Below, piece by piece: positions 11,891 to 23,139 of a DNA stretch of 64,000 bases. The notes beneath the pieces are model-generated. The model worked only from the letters and a program-made list of their open reading frames with translations, was not told where the DNA came from and did no database searches. Source of the stretch: Varroa destructor (Eukaryota > Arthropoda > Arachnida > Mesostigmata > Varroidae); assembly GCF_002443255.2 (NCBI RefSeq), contig NW_019211457.1, positions 1,590,727-1,654,726 of the forward strand, written 5' to 3'. Both the position numbers and the translations under genes were made by a program. Numbering within the stretch: the stretch's first letter is position 1; each line of letters opens with the position of its first letter.

Positions 11891-11893
11891 CAG

Positions 11894-12076
11894 TCAGTAA
11901 CTGGTCCAGCGTTGTGTGCTCCACGGCCGTGTGCAGCCACCAGGCGCTCGTCACGGCGAAACCGAAGCACTGAAAAGCACTGGAAAGACATCAACGACGC
12001 CATAAGGTGTGACAGAGTCGAGGACGTCACCGGAGGGGCAATAGCATTGGTGCTGTCGGGACCGGGAGGGTTGGCG
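11894..12076 (+). CDS. candidate internal exon, unknown product (61 codons)
   Basis: Not recognised. An acceptor-like GCTTTTCAATCACAG (11879-11893) precedes 61 in-frame codons, and a consensus-like donor (GCG then GTAAGC) follows at 12077. Both borders are phase 0, as in a symmetrical exon. The peptide is Arg/Ser-rich at first (RRSSRRNRSTEKHWKDIN) and becomes Gly/Val/Leu-rich towards the end. The frame stays open past the donor to 12262. The reverse strand is also open over 11884-12309, so orientation rests on the splice signals alone. Confidence 0.28.
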
Positions 12077-12170
12077 GTAAGCCCTACGGAGAACTTCGTT
12101 GCGTTGTGGGAGGAAGCCCATAATGGGAAACACCCTGGACGGGATCGGAGGTTATGCGTTGTGTCTCCGA

Positions 12171-12184
12171 GGGGGGGGGGGGGG
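12171..12184. repeat. G14 homopolymer
   Basis: Fourteen consecutive G. It lies inside the read-through of the forward frame that covers 11870-12262, where it would encode consecutive glycines. Its presence inside an open frame argues that coding does not extend past the donor at 12077. Confidence 0.9.
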
Positions 12185-12189
12185 CAAAA

Positions 12190-15100
12190 GTGTCTCAAAT
12201 GTGCACTCATTTGCCCAAAGGACATTAGCGAACGATGGGCGAGATGGAGAGACTTAAAGTAAAAGAGAAAGAGAGGGGGAGTATTACCGCGTTGCCCCTT
12301 TAGGTACATCCTGATATATAACAGTTGAGGCCCTAAGTCATCTCCCAGTTTCGTTGCAGTGGAGCTGTGATAATCGCTATTATGGAGCTGTTGTCGTTAT
12401 TGTGCTATTTTCCGCCTTGCTTAGAGGCTTTTTGCATTTTGTATGAAAGGCACTGCTGAGTTTGTTTGGCTTTCTTCATTGATACGCTTGTCTATAGATT
12501 TATTTCTGTGCGGTCAGTTGGTACAAGCTTCATTTCCCACAAGGGTTAATTTATTTATTCAGCAGCTCATTATCAATCTTATTTATATAGTAACTGTTAC
12601 CCAAAGAACATCCGAGACTAAATGTGTTGTTTGCAATTGGTTGTAGCATAATTACATACCTTTATAGTCGCAGCTCCCCCGGGAGTAAATACATAACTAA
12701 CTGATGCGCTCATCATTTAGAACAATTTTAAGTGCACTCATGCTTGTCTCATTGTATGGCTCCAAATGATACTCACTCACATGGGTTCTCGGAAGCAATG
12801 TCTTAATCACGGGATGATGGGTCGACGTATCCGCTCAAGCTGACCTATTATAAAAATGATCTAGCGATCCGAATTCGCCTCGGTATTGAATGGAGTTGAG
12901 TAGAAAAAAAATCAATCGTTTCTATAGAGGAGAGCGAATCTTTCTGAAAAAAAAGAAACGAAGGACGCCTCGCTGTTGCCTCTAACATTCGTTGTCCTCT
13001 AAACAATTTTTGTATTCCCGTTTGATCTAAATTCGTCAGTTTTACTCAATGGCCTTCTAGGCGATATGCGTATCTTGTAAGAGAAGTCTAAATATAAACT
13101 GTATTTTACTTCTCCATTTTGGTGAAATTATTTATGATCAGTTAAAGCCAAAATGATGGCAGAAGAAACCGTATATTCAAAGCAGTATTTTCGTTTTCGT
13201 TACACATTCACAAGGCTATAGACTGCCGCTGCCGTTGTGGGGACACGTATGGCTTAAACCACTTTGTTTCAAAATACCTAATTCTAGATTTTTCTATTCC
13301 TGGATTGGGTTAAACTCCGTTAACTTCTTAAGGCTCAAGCAAAGAACTCTTAACCTTTTTTTGCGTAGCTCTTTGACGCCGTGCTCCGCGGTTATTAGCC
13401 TCTATTGAAAATAATTCCTGTTTAACGGTGACAATCAATGTTATACTGAAAGAACTGTCAGGATAGCAATATTGAAAAATATGGGCATCTTCAAAGAAGC
13501 CAGTTGGTCCCAACGTAGCGTTTGTTGACTTGGAGGTAACACAGCGCTCAGAGAAGACTTTCGCAGCTTTGCGGCGTTCCGGAAGCAGACGAAAAATAAA
13601 AGCTTGTGCCCTTAGATGGAGTGAAACTAATGTAAATAGAAGTATCGGACATACGAATGGGCCTGATGACCTAGTGCAACACGCTACAGCCAATGCCTCA
13701 TTCTGCCCCTGTATTGCCGATATGTTTGTTTATAATTTGTGTCGGTTAATGCTTTCTGACAACTGCCGGCCTAATCCTTACCACTCACACACATACTCGT
13801 TTTTTCGAGCTTTCCACCCCTCAGTTTTCTCGCCTAGTTTTATTCTTCTTGAAAACAACAGATATTCTTAAAAAAAAATCTTAACGTGGAGGAATGGAGT
13901 TTGTGCTGAAATATGTTTTCTCTATATATACACATGTATTCATATTCAAGCTCCCTGTAGATGCTCAGTACTTCCTTGTGATAAGAGTTACGCAGGCGAG
14001 CTTCTGTTCCCTAGCTGCACAGTGTATTAGGCTACCCTATAGTGGCTTCCCCACAACTTATCGTAGTGAGCCTAACAGATACGTTATGGAAACTGAATTA
14101 GGAAGTGATGTGTCCTTCCACAGAAGCTCTGCCTACGTGCAGGGCTTTAAGAGGCCGACCCAAGCTTTCCACCCAAACCGGGCTGGACGGAGCCTATCAT
14201 AGAACGTAACGCATTTTAAGGGTTGTAAGCTAGTTGTCGTGGGGATCTATTCTTCACTTGGGAAGCTCGCAGAGATGTAGTCGCGACTAATAAAGAAGGC
14301 GGAAGCATCTACAGTTATGGCGCGATTATGTCACCCGTCGGTCGCCCAGGTGCCTGTTCGTCTCCTGCTCAGCAGAGAAAGATGGGAAGATAGAGTTTGA
14401 GGTTGGTAGGGGCAGCGGGGTCACTTGGTGACAGTCTTTCTCGGGGGTCTGAGGGGTTCAGAATGGCACGGGACTCACCGTCGGGTAGTATGCCGAAGAT
14501 CGGAAACCCGCAGAAGGCGGAAGGAGCACACGGCATGATACCTTAAGGGGACGACGTCGCCGCCAGACCATAGCCATAGTAGCTGTTACGCTAAAAACTT
14601 GTATGCGCACGAAGCTGGCGAGATGGTAAAGCGTCTAGAAGCGGTCAGGAAAACCAAATACTGCGAGAAGATGTCGCCTCCTAATATGGAGGTCTAGTTA
14701 CCGCCAGCGCTACCGCTAGCATCGTTGCAGATGTGCTATAGATAACCACAAAGGAAATGAAGGTATTGCCATGGTTGGACAGCTAGCCGTTAGGTTCAGC
14801 AGCAGCTACTGATGTGTGGTGGTTTTATCGGCCTATAACGGTTACACAGCCGGCAATAGCGAAGCAAGCTATGGAGTTTATGGACGGAAAAGCCTGTGCG
14901 CAATAGCAATGGACACAACGAAAAGGACAAAATGCTAAAGGACGCGTCTCTTCCATACGGCAATTATTTGCGTGAAACATTTGAGCAGATGCTCCCATTG
15001 AGCGATTCAAGTTAAATTGTAGTTAATTTTACAAATAGGGGAAAACTATGGCTACAATAGTCGCTCGTGTAAAAAACATTTACGCAACCTTAATACATAG

Positions 15101-15365
15101 CGGTGTAATCTTACCCACTTCGCACCCCAGGAAGGAATCCCCCGGGGGCAATTGTTCTTCCATGCACACATGTTCCGGCCACGACACAGTTCGCTAATTT
15201 CATAAACATATTTAGCAATTGTAGCCCTCTCCATTCCTTTGGCCTTTCGCACTCCTTAACATTACACCTTGGTTTCATAGTGCTAGCTATGGCTTCCTTT
15301 TTCTTAACGGACGGTTAACCTTAAACGTTTCTCCTTGTACTGACTATCTTTGCTGGCCCCACAAA
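12190..15365. other. non-coding stretch; isolated donor-like site on the reverse strand
   Basis: No gene can be delimited. At 14479/14478 the reverse strand carries an excellent donor (CCGACG then GTGAGT) after GC-richer sequence, but no acceptor and no single best frame could be fixed upstream. Frames at 13328-13871 and 13894-14202 look like chance. A run reading CCCCCGGGGG occurs near 15140-15149. Confidence 0.3.
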
Positions 15366-15371
15366 GTCTGT

Positions 15372-15596
15372 ATGCAACGGCAGCCGCAATACTGTTCCCG
15401 GTCTGATTTCCTAGTTGCACCCCCGACCCCCGCGGGATTCGTTATGCGTCGAGATACCCAGTGCTCGCTGGACCACTTACGCTGTCGTCTCATTCGAATC
15501 AACTGGCCCATGCTATTTTGTGTTCTTATCTTCTTCATTGTCCTATACATAGGCTGGGCCGAGGCCATGAACTTTCGTGTTTCTCTATCCTTGTAA
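15372..15596 (+). CDS. candidate exon encoding a single membrane anchor
   Basis: Not recognised. The frame starts at ATG 15372; a second ATG (residue 25) begins MRRDTQCSLD. Residues about 47-62 form a strong hydrophobic segment (PMLFCVLIFFIVLYIGWAEA) preceded by Arg-rich residues, the pattern of a type II signal anchor or an uncleaved signal sequence. An acceptor-like GGTCTGATTTCCTAG ends at 15414, and a donor-like TT/GTAAAA lies at 15592/15593 just before the in-frame TAA, so this may be an internal exon of 15415-15592. Caution: the reverse strand is also open here and has a perfect donor (GTAAGT) ending an exon at 15481. Confidence 0.3.
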   Translation: MQRQPQYCSRSDFLVAPPTPAGFVMRRDTQCSLDHLRCRLIRINWPMLFCVLIFFIVLYIGWAEAMNFRVSLSL

Positions 15597-15599
15597 AAC

Positions 15600-16140
15600 C
15601 TCTCGCCGCTGCACCTATTCCCTGAAATTATTTCGCACCTATTTTTAGTCCTTCAAAACGGTCCTCTCCTCTGCCTATATTTGAGGTAAGATACGTCCTC
15701 GAGCGCGTACATGCTTATAAGGTGTTGTGCATTGAACGGAATGCAAAGATATGTGTGAAGGTGACGATGGCATATGGAAAAAGAAAACACGGCAACTCAC
15801 CTTGGGGCATGTTGTGTACCTTATAATGCTCTAGTTGCTGGTCCGGTACTAGCTAGCAGACCTGCGGATTCTAAATCTCGAAAGTCCAGCACCCGATATG
15901 CGCGCGTGTATAACAAGGGCTGCCGGTTTAAACACTCTATACGCTTTATTAAGTTGGAGAGCTCACGACCAGTGCTCTTGTAGCACGCGGTACGCCACCA
16001 CTGGTTATCGGAGTACGCTGTCCCTCTACAGCTGTGCAGCTCGATGACGACGACAATAACGAAGAAGATCACTCGGCCCCCTTCCCCAAAATCTTGCTTT
16101 GCGGAGTTGCGCCCAACAGTGTTCACCATCCTATGCGTGT
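15600..16140. other. no gene seen
   Basis: Overlapping short frames on both strands around 15774-16144. No border or motif singles one out. Confidence 0.35.
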
Positions 16141-16146
16141 CCACAG

Positions 16147-16329
16147 GATTTCACGGCCCCTGTGGCGCTCACTCCGCGCTTGCAGTTGCCTCTAGCCGAG
16201 CTTCTGTTGTGGAAGAAGCTACTACTTCGGGCACTACCAGCAGAGAAGTTGGCTCTTCGAGAGATGCCGATGCGACTGCTATCCAGAGGAGCATCAACGC
16301 CGGTAGCGAACAGCGAAACGCAGACCTGA
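16147..16329 (+). CDS. candidate terminal exon, Leu-rich product
   Basis: Not recognised. After an acceptor-like TATGCGTGTCCACAG (ending 16146), one frame reads DFTAPVALTPRLQLPLAELL and continues Leu/Arg-rich to TGA at 16327-16329. A second forward frame is open through the same interval to 16454 and would give a Ser/Ala/Glu-rich, disordered-looking protein. Codon texture is gene-like in both, and I cannot choose between them. Either could be chance in this GC-richer patch. Confidence 0.2.
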   Translation, partial: DFTAPVALTPRLQLPLAELLLWKKLLLRALPAEKLALREMPMRLLSRGASTPVANSETQT

Positions 16330-16459
16330 TACTGGGTCAGTCGAAAGGACTCCTCTTTCTCCTCGGCAGTTCATTCTTATGCGCGTTTCACGACGCCACG
16401 AGCAAGTATGAAGCAAGCAGAAATGGACCAAAGCGAAACGCGGGTTGGGCATAAACGAG

Positions 16460-19150
16460 GTCGCCCAGCTTCGCAACTGCTGGTCAGCGCGCCCTGAGGA
16501 GAGCTGATAAGAATTGTGGTTCTTGAGCACACCTCTTCCTGTTACGGGACTAGGTTATGTTTTCTAGTACAACGACAAATGAGACCGAGTATAGCATCGA
16601 ATGCTTAGACAAGCAACCCTGGGACAAGGTAAAGCTAGTTCTTATCTGTGCACCTGTGTAGACGTTAAAGCGGCCGAGGATGGTTGTTTTGCTAACATCG
16701 ATGATTTGCATCTTATGCGTATTGTGGCTGTTGGGTCGGCCCAGTTTTTCAACTTGGGGTCGGCTTCGGTCTTGTTAAAGAAACGTCGCACCAATGCATA
16801 CTGAACGTTTGCATGAACAGAAAAGCGAATAAACTAATATTTCACGACATTATTTGGTCATTTCGTTGTTGTCTTACCTCGGCGGTGGACCACTGCGGTG
16901 CAGCTACTGCAATGATGCTATCTAAGGCGGTATTCTCTCGGCCCCTTTAAATGTCCCGGGTTTAAGTTAACACATAACTTAAGCAGATAACAAAGATTTC
17001 ACCGCTCGCAACCTACAACAATAATTGCTAGCGTTTCTTTAAGCACATATAGCCTCTGTCCTGTACAGTTGCCGTCGTTTACACTCTGTGTCTGTGAAAG
17101 GAAATCTGTGAAATTTCTTTGTGGCTGAAACCTCACTAGACATCAAACTCAATGCGAGATTTTATACATTTACCCTTCCAGAATTTTGAATAGAGATGTA
17201 ACGGTAGACTTATTGGCCTCCGCATGACCACTAGGACAGAGAAGCGTTTGACACGTTCACGAACACTGAGACATCTAGCTATCCTTGAAAATGGCGTACA
17301 ATTAATGCCAATACACCTGCTTAACTTATCGTTTACGTGAGTTCCGCTGAGGCTGAATTGACTGAGGGCCAATGTTTGATAGTGGATACGGGTGGCTACA
17401 TCATAGAACACACTCAGGTAAGACGATTGCATCACATTTTACACGATAATAAAAAGGACGAAAAATAGCAAAAAGCGTGCCCTGCGGATTCCATCTTGGA
17501 TGAGTGACATTTTGCTTGTTTTTTTTCTATTAGTGCTTGTTACAAGTAGCAAATTGCTGGTACAAGCAAATTGAAGCGCGAGCCGCGCGTCGGCTTTGCT
17601 CCTGAACCGACGTGGCTTTGTGGTGCGGGCAGGAAGTGATACCAGCTCGTTTCAATGTATTCGATGAGTTCAGCGTTACTGAAGTCTTCTTCTTTCGCGA
17701 CGTAAATCCTTTGAGATGGAATTTTTGACAAAGTGCGCGTGGCAGCGCCAAGATCTCCCATGGGTTAAATGGGACATAACAGCATCAGTGTAACGGTTTT
17801 CCATCAGAATCAATGAAGGGCGTGCAGCCCTGTTTCATTTCGTACAGACATCGCCCAAAGCAAAGCTGTCCATCCTCCAGCCGCACGGCCTCGACATCGT
17901 AGCCGGCAAAACCCCACCACCCCTTACCTCATTTTGCCCTTCAAGATTAGGTTGCAGGCTGTGCATATGCATGGTTAATTATTAACACGAACGCTGGTGT
18001 GTAGCGATAGCAAGCCAGCGCGCAACGACAGCGAACAAAATACGAAAACGAAATAAGAAATCGTACGCACAACAAGGAACCATCAGTTGCTAGTGGTAAC
18101 TTCGATTTCAGAAAGGAGAAAAATTGTAGTTACAAAAAAGCGGTACGGAACACAGCCGAGAAGGTCGTGATTTTTCCCATTCTAACAAACGCAAGTCTAA
18201 CGCGTCACTGCTAAACAGACAAGGCTCGTGTTCACTGATAAACCGTTATGATAGAATGAAACAATAGATATATATATATATATACGGTACGATTGCGATA
18301 TTGAACAATATGGAGATTATTGTTGCATCGTATATTAATTTGCGTCTTTTGACTAACTAAAAACGCACCCAAATTAAAAATGAATGAGTTCAGACAAAGC
18401 GGATACAATACAGAGACGTATAGAAATATCTTGGCAGGAGGATGGCATAATTTAGAAAAAAAATAAAAGCGCCTCCATACAATAATGGAAACACATTCGT
18501 AAAAACTAAATGCAGTTTTGCAAAGTATATTTTTTTGCCCGACTGGTCGAATTTAAAGGCTTTTTAATAAGGTCTGCCTAGAAATTTTAGAGAAAGGAAG
18601 CGAAAAAAAGAAGAAACAGTTCTCATCGATTCGGTAGTATATTCTACTTGACCACTATTGGGAAAAACAGCCGAGGGTAACGATGGCCACATGACTGAAA
18701 GGATAAATGTGTTGAAGGCTCTACCTTGACTTTTGTCATGTTTCTTCATTTTCCATGTTTCTTTACATGCTACTTTCTGATTTCTAGTATATATGACGCG
18801 CTTAAACATCGATAACTAAATATCAAGCTGTCTTTCATAGAACGATGAAGGCGGCATTACCTTCAGTTGAATATTCACAAATGGAGAAACCTCTTGTAAG
18901 GTCAAACTAATGTGCAACACGTAGAAATATAAACTAATAACCGCGACACCGGTAGGTAGCATATGTATTGGAAACGTATTTTTGCAATGTATTATGAGTT
19001 ACGCATGTAACAATAATCAACACTGTCATTGAACATTGGGAGATTTGCTAGATACGAGAACAATGCAAGCGAAATAACCAGAAATTGATACGATACGATT
19101 GAAAATACGTCACCATGATGAAGAAACGATGATTGTATTGAAGGCTAGAA
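16460..19150. other. long stretch without a gene
   Basis: No convincing exon. A TA microsatellite (18268-18284) is the only distinct element. The two reverse frames at 17530-17761 overlap each other in different phases and have no good borders. Confidence 0.4.
18268..18284. repeat. (TA)n microsatellite
   Basis: A short alternating AT run in A+T-rich sequence. Confidence 0.8.
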
Positions 19151-19156
19151 ATTAGG

Positions 19157-19717
19157 ATGTACGAAATGCGGACTCGAAGGACCGGGCAAGTGTTGTGCAT
19201 ACGGATTAACGAGATAAAGCTGCACAAAAATCAGACAGATAATTACGTCATAACGCCCAGTATATTAGTAATAGTAATCATAATAACAGCTCTGCATTCG
19301 TGCAATGTATCAGCAACATTCTGTAGAAAATGGTTGGAAAAATGGGTCCTAGGAACAATAGTTCTTTCCGCGCGCATCGGCTGTCCTGCAGAGCTGAATC
19401 ACCCACTTTACTCTGACACGTCTTCTACAAAAAGTAATAGATTTTCGTTTTCAAACACAACTGCCGACAGACGAAAGTTAGAGCGTACGATCAGCATTCA
19501 AAATAACGCGAATGGACGGCTTTATCAGCTCTTGTTTTCACCTGCATACTTATGCATCGGCCCGTGCTTAAAATGCAGCTTACAGTCTTCTTCGTTCGGC
19601 CACTGTACATTAATGGTAAGGCGCATCTCCTGTAATAGGGATTTACAATTAGTCACTGCCATACTGATACATTCTCGTTATTCAGGAGCAGAATCAGTAT
19701 CCGCGTCTGGGGGATGA
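19157..19717 (+). other. 186-codon open frame, probably chance
   Basis: Second longest frame in the window, starting at ATG 19157. Residues about 31-45 are hydrophobic (ITPSILVIVIIITALHS), but no signal peptide, domain or family signature is recognised. Codon use is A+T-biased and even-handed. Its length is near the chance expectation for the window. I leave it as a possible but unlikely gene. Confidence 0.2.
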
Positions 19718-19719
19718 GA

Positions 19720-22485
19720 AGGCGGCGGAGAATAGCAGGACGGTATCCTGAGTCTTATATTAAGTGTATATCTCAAATGCACATGCTCCTCGCTCTCAGG
19801 ACCGTGGACATGTGGGGGTTCGATGTAGCTGGGCGGGGGACGTTGCGCCTACAGAAAAACCCCGCGCTTAGACCGCATGAATTGTCAGGTGCGACGAGGG
19901 CACTACGTCGTGTTGGGTACACACGCCAGATAGAGAGAAAGACGAGAGTCTTTCTGTTCGACAGTGTCCTGCTTCTATGTGACTGGACCGCCAAGCGGAA
20001 CTGGGTGACCGCGGAAGCTCGCAAAGGACGCTTACTGGGCGCACAGGGGCGCGGACTAATGTAAGCTGTTCCGTTTGTATGGCAAATCAAATGAAGAAAT
20101 TCCATTGGATCATGGTAACAGAGATAGCTACTGGGAGTAGAAGGCCACTTCGTAGGACAAGACGCCGCAGCTAGGGAACGGGGGACGAGACGCGGTTGAC
20201 TTTGCACTGAAATACTCACTAGCTTGATTCTGTGGTTTCATGACAGTGAGCGACACAGTCGCAGGCGGATGCGCAGAGACAAAGGAACGAAGAGAATCGA
20301 GGAGAGCGACAGAAATGTTGAATTCCCTTATAAATAGCTACGATCACCATAAGGCTCCGTTATGAGGGGCCAGTTTTGCTAAGGCAGTAGGTGAGGATTT
20401 TTCATTCGAGGTGATCACTTTCGTTCCAACCAGGGCTTACTACGGGTGGCGCGCAAGTGAAGACTAAAATATATTAGGGGAGGGAATAACTATTTAAAAG
20501 ATAGGGATGATTGAAGCAAAGGCAACCATATCGTAAGAATATAGACCAGGTCCATTGCAGGAATTCAGCTTTTTTGAAGAACTCCTAAAGCACACATTAG
20601 CAAAGGGAATGCGGCAATAAAGAAGCGGCCAAATGGTTTTATCGGTAACGACAAAACAAAAGAAGGTATTGTGTAGATCCATTGAATGACGATGTCGTTC
20701 GGAGTTAATCGTCATGATTCAATCGAAAGTTGAATCCTACGGAAAACAAAGTTTTTTTGTCACATGAATAACTTCAAGGCTCCTAAACTATACCATGATG
20801 CTAATCTATGTGGGATGCGGAACTACAGTTACTAGTTAAAACCCTCTGTAATCGGTATGGATCAATTAGATTTATTCTTCTAAGGAAAATGTAAGTTGTT
20901 ATCTGCTTCCGTTAACAAAATATCGATTATATGTTTAGGCGTCTCACGTACTCTGAGCATATTTGATTGGCAGAAAAGATCCGTCGGAGTCTTCTGCTGG
21001 CCATACTAAACTGTAAAAAACTTCCGACGACTACAGAATTCACTGTTTAATGTACAAACAATATTAAATACAATTTACATAATCCTATGACATGCCTCTA
21101 TTTACAAAATCTAAGACAAGCTAGTTATATTTAATTTCTAATATTATATAAATATAATAATTTTCAGCTTGTAGTACCATCACGCTACATAATCTACCTG
21201 TTTAACTTTATGCTGCTCCGTAGAAGCGCGCATGAAAAAATAACTTTAATGCGAGTCATCAACATCTAGAGGACACTTTAATTACACGCTACAGACTGGA
21301 ACTTCGTATTTAGAAGCAGTGTAACCTTCGGAACTATCCGTCAATTCGGTGGTCGTTCCACATCTTTTCTTCGCAAGGCGGCTGCAAATGAACCTCTAAC
21401 TATAATTTATCCTGCACAGAGCAACACTGTGTCTGGTCTAAATGAGTTACTCCCTCTATTACGCTGTCTCTTCATTTATGAGAAGATTTGGCCTGCTTTC
21501 GGTGTTTAAATCACTCAAATGCCTGAGACCAAACCTGTTCCTGAAATGGGACCAACCTGCGCGTTCAGATGAAGGCCGCAACATTCTTTTAATTACGACG
21601 AGACCATTCGCCCGATAGGGCTGCCTCGAGCTCAACACACACCTAGACTGAGTTTGTGAAAAGGGCTGCCCCAAATGTTCGGCTTTTGCATGTTACCTCA
21701 TGCAATGGCTTTGCCTCCGTCACACCGTGTAAAGCTTTCACCCGTTGCCCCTGCAACAACATTAAAGGAATGACCAGTTCAAACAAACAAACAACGTCGA
21801 AGTCTCCCTTGTAAAATTACATTATGATGAGAAATCGTCTGCGTTCTGACTATGGCCAACTTGCAGAGAGATGCGGCTCTCATAGCGGTGTTAATACGCG
21901 AAAACATATCGATGTTTTAGTTCACCTAGAAAAGTTGGACACAACTGAATAAATCCCTTACCACGTAGTGTTGTGCCCCTTTCTAAAATATAGAGAATTT
22001 TGGTCATTTATTCTATTAATAATAACAACAACAATCATAGCAATAATACTAATCAATGTATGCACTGAAATAGAACGACAATGCCAGTATATTAGCCTCG
22101 ATATTGAATGAGCTATTGGCTTGTTAAGTAGCGGATTTCCAGTTACAGGTACTATAGAACATTCGAAAGATCGGGCAAACAAATATATATATACAAGCAT
22201 CAAACTAACTGCCTATTTGTCGTCGTTGTTATTGGCCTTTTCTTGCTTTTACCATGAGGTTCACATCCTTATGAGTCAGCCTTAAGTCCCCCTACATAGT
22301 TCTCGCGTCATTCCTGCTTCTTACCGTTACTGTAGGTGGTTAGAAATTAATGGATAGTTGTTGACATGGTTGTAATCGGTAGTGTTGCCGGCAGTCAATT
22401 TGTCAAGGAACAAAACGAGCAAAACCACTTAATGGCGACGTAGATGATTCTCAAACCATCCTCGAAGAACAACGAGACCTGCGAC
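19720..22485. other. no gene seen
   Basis: Frames at 19714-20064 forward and 19773-20219 reverse overlap on opposite strands, and neither is preferred. A small hairpin with a GAGA tetraloop lies at 19936-19955. A reverse frame at 21459-21674 follows a good acceptor-like CACAAACTCAG, but its phase does not fit the exon pair at 22.5-23.1 kb. The rest, 20.5-21.4 kb and 21.8-22.4 kb, is A+T-rich and featureless. Confidence 0.35.
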
Positions 22486-22489
22486 TCAC

Positions 22490-22610
22490 AGTTGCAGAAA
22501 TGTCGGAGTGACCCGGGAGCATTTTGAGTAACAGGTCGACTTATGAAATGCCGACTAAGCTTTGAAGGTCGGGAATAGGGACAGCACTGGCAGTCAACTT
22601 CATAACTATG
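22490..22610 (-). CDS. candidate internal exon, Cys/His/Arg-rich product
   Basis: Not recognised. On the reverse strand an acceptor-like TCAGGCATTTCAG precedes 40 codons plus one base (HSYEVDCQCCPYSRP and on, ending RHFCN), and a perfect donor (GTGAGT) follows at 22489. It is read in phase 0 from the acceptor; one other phase stops early and the third stops at once. Its entry phase equals the exit phase of the exon at 22958-23131, about 350 bases upstream on the same strand, so the two can be joined without a stop. There are five cysteines in 40 residues but no known zinc-finger spacing. Confidence 0.3.
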
Positions 22611-22957
22611 CTGAAATGCCTGAACCCAGTATAGCCCGAAGTACCACACGCCCATAAGCTCCCTTTACGCACGCATCTCCTTCAAAGCAAAGAAGCCCAA
22701 TCGGACCCACTGAAAGCAGGAGCGACTTCATATCAATAGAGAAATGTGATATCACATAAGGTTTCCCTAGATCGTCTAGCGTTTATACACGTGAAATGCG
22801 TTCATCTATCCGAAGTTTACCACAGCAAATTTACCAAGGGGAGTGCTCGTATTTGCCTGTTCGAAGAAAAAACGAATCCTTCTTACGCTTACGAATAAAC
22901 GCATTCCTCGTCGGATCCTCGTGTCCATTTCGCAATTGCTCCTTCGCTTACACTTAC

Positions 22958-23131
22958 GAGTAAATGGTCGTGTGCCGACTGGCTTTGCAGCGTGCTACAA
23001 CGGGGCACAGGCACATCGTCGTCATCCTCATCAGCAATATACGGGGCAGAGTGATGGTCTTTCGCTGCTGCTAGTGATACTATTGCTGTTGGATGCATGC
23101 TGGGACGTATGTCAAGAAAAGTAAGATGCAT
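22958..23131 (-). CDS. candidate first coding exon, acidic patch protein
   Basis: Not recognised. On the reverse strand an ATG at 23131 opens 58 codons ending exactly at a consensus donor (TTACTC then GTAAGT at 22957). The peptide contains a conspicuous acidic cluster (YIADEDDDDVPVPRCS). An alternative is an internal exon starting at 23099 after an acceptor-like TTTTCTTGACATACGTCCCAG, in the same frame. A second donor-like GTAAGC lies further on at the end of the open frame (22889). Exit phase 0 fits the exon at 22490-22610. The forward strand is also open here (22843-23124), so transcript evidence is needed. Confidence 0.32.
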
Positions 23132-23139
23132 TGCTGGGT

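Noticed and set aside
19157..19717. 186-codon forward frame as a gene
   Set aside because: ATG-started but without domain, signal peptide or gene-like codon texture. Its length is near the chance maximum.
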